From Clostridia bacterium (GTDB lineage: Bacteria > Bacillota > Clostridia > Christensenellales > Aristaeellaceae): 5,596 nt of DNA. The position numbers and the translations under genes were made by a program. Under the pieces are notes generated by a model. That model made no database searches and was not told where the DNA came from. It worked only from the letters and a program-made list of their open reading frames with translations. The stretch lies in NCBI GenBank assembly GCA_900754755.1, contig CAAEEC010000411.1:1-5596 (forward strand). The letters are read 5' to 3'. This document shows, one piece after another, positions 1 to 5,507 of this stretch; positions within the stretch are counted from its first letter, which is position 1; each line of letters opens with the position of its first letter.

Positions 1-771
1 AAGGCGCAGGCGGAAGACGCGGCTCTGGGGCACAGAAAACACATTGACTTCTAGCATGAGGGCCAACGCGGCCCAAAGGGCGGCGATCAATACGGCGGCG
101 CTGCAAATGGCGGGTATGAGCCACGGTTTGGCGCGCCGCTCGCGCCGGGCATACCCAGTCTGCTTGCCGGATTGCACCAGCCAAAGCGCGGCAATGGGCG
201 CTAGCGCACCCGCGACTTTTCCGCCGCCCTGCAGGATGGCGGGCCAACCCATGCCCAGCACAGGCGCCAGCCGCGCGGGTTGGTAATCGTCCAAATGTAC
301 GCCGAGGATCAGCGCGATTAGCAGCGGGGCAAAGCGCAGGAATACGCCCGCCGCGCCGCCTACGCCGTTTGCTCCGGCGAGCACTACCAGCGCGGCGGCG
401 ATCAGCGCGGGCAGCACTGCCCAAAAAGGGGCGGTGAGCCGATGCTCTTCGTATATGGAAGAGGCCATCAGCATGCGCGCCACCGCGGCGGTTTCATAGA
501 GCATGTTCAGCGCTAGTAGCGCCAGCGCAATTTTGGCGGCTGCCGGGCCCATGCAGGCGGCGAGGGCTTCTTCCGGCTCCGCGTGCGGATATAGGCGCGC
601 GATGGCGTACAGGGCTGCCAGGGTGGGCAGGGAAAACGCGCCGCCCGCCAAAACGCCCAGCCAGCCCGCGCCCAGCAGCTCAGGGGAATCGATGTACGCG
701 GCGAAGAACGCGCGCACGCCCAGGCAAACGATGCCCAGCGTGGCCGCGCTGCGATAGGATAACCGGTTCAT
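1..771 (-). CDS. GerAB-type spore germination permease (partial, C-terminus outside window)
   Basis: This is the N-terminal 257 residues of a polytopic membrane protein, read without a stop from ATG at 771 to the window edge. Family knowledge: GerAB proteins are APC-superfamily permease-like B subunits of the germinant receptor in the inner spore membrane, where they bind germinant; they are usually about 360 residues, so roughly 100 are missing. Seen: hydrophobic stretches near residues 8-26, 33-58, 79-98, 114-133, 142-157, 186-200 and 218-240, with an Arg/Lys-rich loop at 203-215. The segment around 160-182 (DDYQPARLAPVLGMGWPAIL) resembles the GerAB pattern of a polar turn followed by LxPxLGxGxxxIL. 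The start overlaps the gerA-type stop as ATGA, with AAGGAG at 777-782 five bases upstream, showing translational coupling. The assignment rests mainly on the GerA neighbour plus topology; which Ger paralogue it is cannot be told. Confidence 0.8.
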   Translation of the reverse strand, partial: MNRLSYRSAATLGIVCLGVRAFFAAYIDSPELLGAGWLGVLAGGAFSLPTLAALYAIARLYPHAEPEEALAACMGPAAAKIALALLALNMLYETAAVARMLMASSIYEEHRLTAPFWAVLPALIAAALVVLAGANGVGGAAGVFLRFAPLLIALILGVHLDDYQPARLAPVLGMGWPAILQGGGKVAGALAPIAALWLVQSGKQTGYARRERRAKPWLIPAICSAAVLIAALWAALALMLEVNVFSVPQSRVFRLRL

Positions 772-2255
772 TTTTGCTCCTTTTTCAGCCAACTGCCGCC
801 CTCGGCATAGAAATTCAGCCGTCGTTGCAGCCAAATGGGCAAGCGGGCGATGATATCCGGATTGTGCGGCCGCCAAGGCGCGACGGGTGCGAGGAAGGGA
901 ATGCCAAAGCAATCCACCGTGCCCAGCCGGCCAAATAGCACAAAAGAGGCGAGAAGGATGCCATACAGCCCCATAATGGCGGCGGCGGCGATGAATAGCA
1001 GGCGCAGAATTTCGATGCCCACGCCCATGGAGTAATTGGGCACCACGTAGTTCCCCAGGCCGGTGAGCGCCACGATGATGATCAAAATGGGGCTGATGAG
1101 GGAAGCCGATACGGCGGCCTGCCCCAGGATTAGCGCGCCCACAATGCCGAGCGCGGAACCGATTTGCGAAGGGATGCGCGTGCCCGCCTCGTTGATCAAA
1201 AAGAACGCGAACTCCATAAACAGCACTTCCGCCAGCACGGAAAAAGGTACGTCCACGCGGGTTTCGGCAATGGAGGTCAATAGCTTGAGCGGGATCATAT
1301 GCGAATGGTTGGTGGATACGGCGATGTACATGGCGGGCAGATAGAGCGCCACGAGGATGCCCAGCAGGCGGATGATGCGCAAAAATGTGCCGTATTGCCA
1401 GCGCATGAAGGAATCGTCCGATGCGTGGATCAAATCAAACAGGGTCACGGGCAAGATCAGCGCGTAGGGCGCGTTGTCCATCAGGAGAGCGATTTGTCCG
1501 CCCGTGAGCGCGGCCACCGTCCTGTCCGGCCGCTCGGTCTGCAGAATTTGCGGAAAAATCAAAAAAGGCCGCGGTTCCAGCAGTTGCGCGAGGCTGCCGC
1601 AATTGAGCACGTGCGCTTCGCCGATGGCGGCGATCTTTTCGCGCACGCGGTTTACGACGGTTTCGTTCGCCACGCCGTCGAGATACACCATGGCGCAGCG
1701 CGTGGAAATTTTTGTGCCCACATCCATGAATTCGGTGATCAATTCCGAGGAACGCAAATAGCGCCGCACCAGGGTGAGATTGGTGCGCAGGTTTTCCACA
1801 AAGCCCTCCTGCGAGCCGATCACCACGGCCTCTGTGCGGGGATTCATCACGGGGCGCATCTCATATTTGCGGGAATCGAGCAGGATGGCCTCGCCGCATC
1901 CTTCCAGGAAGATGGCCGTTTGGCCGCTTAGCAATTCTTTGACCAGCTCGTCCAAAGACTGGGAGAGCTTTCCCTGGTTGATGGGCACGGCGGCTTTCAG
2001 GAGATAGCCGGCGCGCTTGCTAGGCGAAACCCGGCTGGCGGGGCGGTGCTCCATGAGCGGGCGCAAGATATAATCGTCCAAAAAATCGCCCCCGGCCATG
2101 CCTTCTATGAACATGGCGCAGGCGGGCGCTTCCAGGCACACAAACTCACGCGCGACAAAATCCTTGTTTTTGTCCGCGTGCAACATGGCGCGCATGGCCG
2201 CTATATTTTCTTCCAGAACCGGGGATACGGATTTTTCCCGTTCCATTTCGCTCAC
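768..2255 (-). CDS. GerA-family spore germination receptor subunit A
   Basis: Germinant-receptor A subunit (Pfam GerA family), acting in the inner membrane of dormant spores with the B permease and C lipoprotein to trigger germination. From the chosen GTG the product is 495 residues, within the usual range of about 460-550. Seen: a soluble N-terminal region of about 290 residues containing GSQEGFVENLRTNLTLVRR near residue 147 and RPDRTVAALTGGQIALLMD near 243, both strong family signatures. A membrane domain follows, with hydrophobic segments near 296-314, 340-355, 367-400 and 415-442, containing LPAMYIAVSTNH near 306 and the family-typical GTRIPSQIG near 358. The tail SFVLFGRLGTVDCFGIPFLAP is also typical. 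Three starts are possible: GTG 2264, GTG 2255 and ATG 2246. I prefer 2255 because GAGGTGA lies at ideal spacing. It overlaps the downstream permease gene by four bases and is preceded by a SigG-like promoter. The paralogue (GerA, GerB or GerK type) is not resolved. Confidence 0.96.
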   Translation of the reverse strand: MSEMEREKSVSPVLEENIAAMRAMLHADKNKDFVAREFVCLEAPACAMFIEGMAGGDFLDDYILRPLMEHRPASRVSPSKRAGYLLKAAVPINQGKLSQSLDELVKELLSGQTAIFLEGCGEAILLDSRKYEMRPVMNPRTEAVVIGSQEGFVENLRTNLTLVRRYLRSSELITEFMDVGTKISTRCAMVYLDGVANETVVNRVREKIAAIGEAHVLNCGSLAQLLEPRPFLIFPQILQTERPDRTVAALTGGQIALLMDNAPYALILPVTLFDLIHASDDSFMRWQYGTFLRIIRLLGILVALYLPAMYIAVSTNHSHMIPLKLLTSIAETRVDVPFSVLAEVLFMEFAFFLINEAGTRIPSQIGSALGIVGALILGQAAVSASLISPILIIIVALTGLGNYVVPNYSMGVGIEILRLLFIAAAAIMGLYGILLASFVLFGRLGTVDCFGIPFLAPVAPWRPHNPDIIARLPIWLQRRLNFYAEGGSWLKKEQK

Positions 2256-2260
2256 CGCAT

Positions 2261-2267
2261 TCACCTC
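2261..2267 (-). promoter_or_regulatory. Shine-Dalgarno site deciding the GerA-type start
   Basis: The minus strand reads GAGGTGA, a seven-base perfect match to the anti-Shine-Dalgarno complement, with five bases (ATGCG) before GTG at 2255. GTG at 2264 overlaps this site and has only a partial AGAGG eight bases upstream. ATG at 2246 has a weaker GGTGA five bases upstream, so it remains an alternative. Confidence 0.65.
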
Positions 2268-2276
2268 GCAAGCCTC

Positions 2277-2291
2277 TTTGCGCTCCGCAAA
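2277..2291 (-). other. Small perfect hairpin in the ger operon leader
   Basis: TTTGCG at 2277-2282 and CGCAAA at 2286-2291 form a perfect six-base-pair stem with a three-base loop. It lies between the predicted transcription start (about 2305) and the Shine-Dalgarno at 2267-2261, ending nine bases before the latter. It could stabilise the 5' end of the mRNA; the function is inference and the stem is short. Confidence 0.4.
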
Positions 2292-2311
2292 ATGGGATGG
2301 CGCATCGCTCT

Positions 2312-2340
2312 CAGTATGCGCAAAACGCGATGAGGTATGC
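2312..2340 (-). promoter_or_regulatory. SigG-like (forespore) promoter of the ger operon
   Basis: On the minus strand a -35 element GCATA (2340-2336) is followed by exactly 17 bases and a -10 element CATACTG (2318-2312). The known Bacillus SigG pattern is about GHATR, 16-18 bases, CATNMTA; here only the last -10 base differs. GCATA also fits the SigF -35 (GYATA), but the -10 does not look like the SigF GG-rich form. Placement 45-60 bases upstream of the start of a germinant-receptor operon, a class known to be SigG-controlled, supports the call. The predicted start of transcription is near 2305. Confidence 0.6.
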
Positions 2341-2398
2341 GGCTATGTTGTGAATTTGCGCGGCGCGCTTGGGAGCGCCGCTGGTTGGCAAAATGGAC

Positions 2399-2448
2399 AA
2401 AAAAAGAAGGCGCTCTCGCGTGGCTGATGCGCAGCCTTTGCCGTCGCC
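2399..2448 (-). terminator. Weak terminator-like structure downstream of the dehydrogenase
   Basis: Read on the minus strand, a stem GGCTG/CAGCC (2436-2432 with 2426-2422, loop of five) lies inside a possible outer GGCG/CGCC pair (2448-2445 with 2412-2409). Two bases of T, a C and a run of seven T (2405-2399) follow the outer arm. The T-tract is good but the stem is branched and weak, so termination of the upstream operon here is only a possibility. Confidence 0.25.
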
Positions 2449-2470
2449 AAACAGTTTCTTCGCAATGAGC

Positions 2471-2498
2471 CGCCCGCAAACCGGTTGGCTTGCGGGCG
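2471..2498 (-). terminator. GC-rich hairpin just after the dehydrogenase stop codon
   Basis: CGCCCGCAA (2498-2490) and TTGCGGGCG (2479-2471) form a perfect nine-base-pair stem with a ten-base loop, starting eight bases after the TAA at 2509-2507. No T-run follows on either strand, so it is not a textbook intrinsic terminator. It may protect the 3' end of the mRNA or work together with the T-tract some 65 bases further on. Confidence 0.4.
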
Positions 2499-2506
2499 AG
2501 CAAAAT

Positions 2507-3262
2507 TTATATGGTGGTTAGCTTCATCAGCCAGTTGTGCGGCAGAAGCTTGGCCAGCACGCGATAGACCTTATAGAGCACCTTGCCGGTGTACACCGCC
2601 TTGCCTTTCAGCGCGCGCTCCACGGATTTGCGCACGACCAATTCGGGCTGGATGCGGGGCAGGTGATTGAACGAGGTCTTTTTCTCAGCGATGCCCGCGA
2701 TGGAGAGAAATTCCGTATCCATGGGGCAAGGGCAAACGGCCAGCACGTTGACGCCACGGGACTTCAGTTCGCAGCGCAGCGCTTTGGAGAGGCTAAAGAC
2801 GTAGGCCTTTGTGGAGCTATACACGCTCATGTTGGGCGTGGGCACAAAGGCCGCGATGGAGCACACCTCCACAATCGCGCCGCCCTTTTGCATATAGGGC
2901 AGGGCGATCTGCGTGACCGCGGTGAGCGCGCGGCAATTCAAATCGACCATGCCATATTGTTCTTCCAGCGGGATGCTGGCGAACGCGCCATATTTGCCAT
3001 AGCCCGCGTTGCAGATAAGCAGGCGGATTTCCGGCTTGTCCTTGCGGAACTGCGCGGAAATGGCCGCGTAGCTCTCGTCTTGGGTCAAATCCAAAGGCAG
3101 GATCACGGCGTCGCGGTGCAGTTCGCGCTTGAGCGCCTCCAGCCGCTCTTCCCGCCGGGCGATGAAATAGAACCGGTCAATTTCCGGGTGCGTACGCGCG
3201 ATATAGCGCGCGTATTCCTGGCCCAACCCGGAAGAAGCGCCGGTGATCACGGCACAGGGCAT
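2507..3262 (-). CDS. Short-chain dehydrogenase/reductase (SDR) family oxidoreductase
   Basis: A 251-residue classical SDR, the usual length for the family, catalysing NAD(P)-dependent oxidation or reduction of an alcohol/carbonyl pair in the cytoplasm. Seen: the Rossmann glycine motif TGASSGLG at residues 7-14, Asp-Leu at 58-59, NAG at 85-87 and the full catalytic tetrad Asn109, Ser135, Tyr148, Lys152 (YSSTK at 148-152). Arg36-Arg37 at the end of the second strand suggests NADPH preference (inference from the family). After the active site, VCPCPMDTEF at 176-185 has Cys where Gly often follows the Pro. The C-terminus (about 217-251) is a Lys-rich, hydrophobic helical tail resembling DltE/YqjQ-like SDRs, possibly membrane-associating. 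ATG at 3262 is preceded by AAGGGGG seven bases upstream, beginning within the upstream gene's stop codon, so it is translated in an operon with the isomerase-like gene. The substrate cannot be inferred. Confidence 0.93.
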   Translation of the reverse strand: MPCAVITGASSGLGQEYARYIARTHPEIDRFYFIARREERLEALKRELHRDAVILPLDLTQDESYAAISAQFRKDKPEIRLLICNAGYGKYGAFASIPLEEQYGMVDLNCRALTAVTQIALPYMQKGGAIVEVCSIAAFVPTPNMSVYSSTKAYVFSLSKALRCELKSRGVNVLAVCPCPMDTEFLSIAGIAEKKTSFNHLPRIQPELVVRKSVERALKGKAVYTGKVLYKVYRVLAKLLPHNWLMKLTTI

Positions 3263-3274
3263 GAACGTTCCCCC

Positions 3275-4120
3275 TTAGCCGATGATGTTCTTCAGGAAAT
3301 CCACGGCGGTGCGGATGTCGCCCGCGGGATTGTCGCCCACTTCGCGCTCGATGGTCAGGAATCCGCGATAGCCGATTTCCTCCAGCGCGCGCATCCAGGC
3401 GGGGAAGTCCACATCGCCCGTGCCCAGCGGCAGTTCGATGAAAGCAGCGTCTTCCACCACGGAATCGTCCGTGCGCAGGCCATAGATGATTTCCGGATCG
3501 CGCTCCAGCAGTTTGCGGCCGTCCTTCGCGTGCGTGTGGACGATGTAGTCCTTCAAGTTGTGGACGGCTTTCACCGGGTCGTCTCCCGTGACCATCACCA
3601 GGTTGGCGGGATCGAGGTTCACGGCCACGCCGGTGGAATGCAGCGAATCCAGGAAGCCCTTCAGCGTGAGGCTGGTTTCCGGGCCGGTTTCGATGGCGAA
3701 ATGCGCCTGCATGCTATCGGCGTATTCAGCCAACGCGCCGCACGCGTCCTGCATGATCTTGTAGCGCGGATGGTTGGGGTCGGCGGGCACCACGCCGATG
3801 TGCGTCGTCACCACGTCGGTTTCCAGCTCCTTGGCCAAATCAAGAATGCGCTTGGAATCCTCGATCAGTTGCGGGTTCTTTTCCGCGTTGCCAAAGCCGT
3901 GGCCGAGATCGCCGCACAGCGCGGAGATCACCAGGCCGTGCGATTTCACCAGATCCAGGAATTCCTTGCGCTTCGCGCCTACCAGCTTTTTGGGCGAAAG
4001 ATCGCCATAGGTGGAATACACCTGGATGCCCTGCACGCCCATGCTTTGGGCCAGCGCCAACGCTTCCGGCACGGGTTTGCGGAAAGAATCGAGAATTACG
4101 CCAATGGGAAAATGGTACAT
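3275..4120 (-). CDS. Sugar phosphate isomerase/epimerase-type TIM-barrel protein
   Basis: A 281-residue protein of the xylose-isomerase-like TIM-barrel family (AP endonuclease 2 fold, COG1082 group), whose members isomerise, epimerise or dehydrate sugars and inosose using a divalent metal. Seen: barrel start MYHFPIGVILDSF, His107 in TTHIGVVP, and probable metal ligands Glu144 (AIETGPE), Asp170 (NLDPAN), His197 (HTHAKD) and Glu258 (TIERE), in the order and spacing of the family. Position 173 is Asn, where some relatives such as D-tagatose 3-epimerase have His. The reading frame stays open up to 4366, but ATG 4120 is chosen because GAGGTG sits six bases upstream and the barrel begins directly; the earlier ATG at 4150 overlaps the promoter -10 box. 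It is the first gene of a two-gene operon with the dehydrogenase, 12 bases downstream. Family is secure; exact reaction and substrate are not. Confidence 0.92.
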   Translation of the reverse strand: MYHFPIGVILDSFRKPVPEALALAQSMGVQGIQVYSTYGDLSPKKLVGAKRKEFLDLVKSHGLVISALCGDLGHGFGNAEKNPQLIEDSKRILDLAKELETDVVTTHIGVVPADPNHPRYKIMQDACGALAEYADSMQAHFAIETGPETSLTLKGFLDSLHSTGVAVNLDPANLVMVTGDDPVKAVHNLKDYIVHTHAKDGRKLLERDPEIIYGLRTDDSVVEDAAFIELPLGTGDVDFPAWMRALEEIGYRGFLTIEREVGDNPAGDIRTAVDFLKNIIG

Positions 4121-4126
4121 TTTGAG

Positions 4127-4132
4127 CACCTC
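4127..4132 (-). promoter_or_regulatory. Shine-Dalgarno site fixing the isomerase-like start
   Basis: The minus strand reads GAGGTG with six bases before ATG at 4120. Together with the promoter directly upstream, it rules out the longer open frame that extends to 4366. Confidence 0.75.
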
Positions 4133-4148
4133 ACAGTCGTTTTTTTCC

Positions 4149-4177
4149 ATTATACAATACCCGGCGGAAATTGTAAA
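4149..4177 (-). promoter_or_regulatory. SigA-type promoter of the isomerase-dehydrogenase operon
   Basis: The minus strand carries TTTACA (4177-4172, one mismatch to TTGACA), a 17-base spacer, and a perfect TATAAT (4154-4149). Transcription should start near 4142, within a run of seven A (4146-4140), leaving a leader of about 22 bases before the ATG. An A-rich tract (AAAAAATTT at 4197-4189) lies where the distal part of an UP element would be. This is the best promoter in the window. Confidence 0.8.
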
Positions 4178-4203
4178 CGCCGCGGAACAAATTTTTTGCG
4201 GCG
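4178..4203. repeat. Interrupted inverted repeat abutting the -35 box
   Basis: CGCCGC at 4178-4183 and GCGGCG at 4198-4203 are perfect inverted arms separated by 14 AT-rich bases. The right edge of the site, in the direction of transcription, touches the -35 hexamer at 4177. It could be an operator or a chance GC-rich dyad; the right-hand arm also takes part in competing hairpins with 4209-4213 and 4223-4228. Confidence 0.35.
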
Positions 4204-4228
4204 CGGGAGCCGCTGAAAAAGAGCGCCG
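4198..4228 (-). other. Competing GC-rich hairpins downstream of paaK
   Basis: Two alternative stems share the same bases: GCGGC/GCCGC (4198-4202 with 4209-4213, loop of six) and CGGCGC/GCGCCG (4199-4204 with 4223-4228, loop of 18). They lie about 60-90 bases after the paaK stop. In the paaK direction they are followed by an A-run, not a T-run, so they are not a canonical intrinsic terminator. No better terminator is visible in the 110 bases between paaK and the next promoter. Confidence 0.25.
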
Positions 4229-4286
4229 GTCAAATTCTCCAAATTTACGGCATCCAAACCAGCTTCTCTCGTCCGCACAAACGCAG

Positions 4287-5507
4287 TCATCTGCCGCGGA
4301 AGTCGAAAATGCGGCGGGTTTTCTTTTCACTGCGCGGCAGCGAACCAAGGGGCACCACTTCCACATCGATGCTCACGCCGATGAGCGAGCGGAAGCGGGC
4401 GGAGATGTCGCCTGGGTCGCTAATGGATTCCAGGCGCAATAGCGCGCTATCGCGCTGGTTTTCGTGGCGCAGGTGCAGCTGGTATTCGCCGTTCGCCCCT
4501 TCCACGCCGCGCAGCAACTCGTCGATTTGGCCGGGGAAAATGTTCACTCCGTGGTATTTCACCATATCGTCCGTGCGGCCCAGGATGCGCTCCAGCCGCG
4601 GATAGCGCAAGCCGCAGGGGCACTCGCCGGGCACCACGCGCGTAAGGTCGTGCGTGCGGTAGCGCAGCAGGGGCGCGCCTTCCTTAAACAGGGTGGTGAT
4701 CACCAGTTCGCCGGTTTCTCCATCGGGCACGGGCCGCAGGGTGTGGGGATCAATCACTTCATATAGCAGCATTTCATCCAGCATGTGCATGCCATCGTGT
4801 TCGGCGCAACTCACGCCGGTGCCGGGGCCGTAGATCTCCGTGAGGCCGTACATATCGTAGATTTCCACGCCCAGCAAATTGGCGATCTGCTCACCGGTTT
4901 TCTGCGTCCAATGTTCTGCGCCGATGATCGCCTTTTTCAGGCGCAGTTGGTCCAGCAGGCCGCGCTTTTGCGCTTCCTCGCCCAATTGCAGCGCGTAAGA
5001 AGCCGTGGCGCACAGCACAGTCGCCTCCATATCGATCAAAAAGCGCAATTGCCGCTCGGTGTTTCCCGGCCCGGCGGGGATGGCCATTGCGCCCAGGCGT
5101 TCGATGCCCGTTTGAAAGCCGGAACCTGCCGTCCACATGCCAAAACCCGTGGCGATCTGCAGGCGGTCGTCCGGGCCGACGCCCGCGATGGCCAGGGAAC
5201 GCGCCATCATGTCCGCCCAATCGGCAATGTCCTTTTTCGTATAGGGGATCACCACGGGCGCGCCGGTGGTGCCGCTGGAAGCATGTACGCGCACGATTTC
5301 CCGCGGGGGAACGGCGGCCAGCCCCAAAGGATAGGCGGAGCGCAAATCGTTTTTATCGGTGAATGGGAGGGAAAGAAAATCCTCTTCGGTGCGGATGTCT
5401 TCCGGGTGGATGCCCGCAAGGCGGCTGACGTAAAAGCCGTTTGGCACAGCCTGTAGCCGGGCGACGAGCGCGCGAACATGTGCGAGCGTTTCTTCGTGAA
5501 CGCGCAT
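4287..5507 (-). CDS. paaK: Phenylacetate-CoA ligase (arylacetate-CoA ligase)
   Basis: A 406-residue adenylate-forming enzyme that activates phenylacetate or a related arylacetate with ATP and CoA to the CoA thioester in the cytoplasm. Seen: the phosphate-binding loop HASSGTTGAP at 75-84, FGMWTAGSGFQTGIERLGA near 122-140, YGLTEIYGPG at 220-229, YRTHD at 283-287, the hinge region GRTDDM at 310-315, GVNIFPGQIDE near 320-330, and PRSEKKTRRIFD near 391-402 with Lys396 in the place of the catalytic C-terminal lysine. The order and spacing fit PaaK closely. It is about 20-30 residues shorter than typical PaaK (about 430), lacking the usual first helix. ATG 5507 has AAGGGA six bases upstream, and an in-frame stop lies before any other ATG, so the short form looks genuine. 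Indolepyruvate oxidoreductase genes, a common partner in Clostridia and archaea, are not in the window. Upstream, TAAAAT at 5561-5556 could be a -10 box, but no convincing -35 is seen. The exact acid substrate is uncertain. Confidence 0.93.
   Translation of the reverse strand: MRVHEETLAHVRALVARLQAVPNGFYVSRLAGIHPEDIRTEEDFLSLPFTDKNDLRSAYPLGLAAVPPREIVRVHASSGTTGAPVVIPYTKKDIADWADMMARSLAIAGVGPDDRLQIATGFGMWTAGSGFQTGIERLGAMAIPAGPGNTERQLRFLIDMEATVLCATASYALQLGEEAQKRGLLDQLRLKKAIIGAEHWTQKTGEQIANLLGVEIYDMYGLTEIYGPGTGVSCAEHDGMHMLDEMLLYEVIDPHTLRPVPDGETGELVITTLFKEGAPLLRYRTHDLTRVVPGECPCGLRYPRLERILGRTDDMVKYHGVNIFPGQIDELLRGVEGANGEYQLHLRHENQRDSALLRLESISDPGDISARFRSLIGVSIDVEVVPLGSLPRSEKKTRRIFDFRGR

Noticed and set aside
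1299..1931. A 210-codon plus-strand open frame
   Set aside because: It is antisense to the most conserved part of the GerA-type gene, with a low-complexity His/Gln/Arg composition and no motif.
2261..2503. An 80-codon minus-strand open frame ending in GTGA overlap with the GerA-type GTG 2264
   Set aside because: The overlap looks like coupling, but the frame is Arg-rich, has no motif, and contains the transcript-end hairpins, the SigG-like promoter and the leader hairpin, so it is more likely non-coding.
2537..4216. A 559-codon open frame on the plus strand
   Set aside because: It lies antisense to both the dehydrogenase and isomerase genes and crosses the SigA promoter. Its His/Gln/Arg/Asp/Gly-rich translation has no recognisable motif, whereas the minus strand has complete catalytic motifs; it is a shadow produced by GC-rich codons.
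4121..4366. An 82-residue N-terminal extension of the isomerase-like protein
   Set aside because: It would run through the promoter and the overlapping paaK 3' end, is unlike the family, and the ATG at 4120 has a good Shine-Dalgarno.
4785..5456. A 223-codon plus-strand open frame
   Set aside because: It is antisense to the PaaK core motifs and has the same shadow-like composition.
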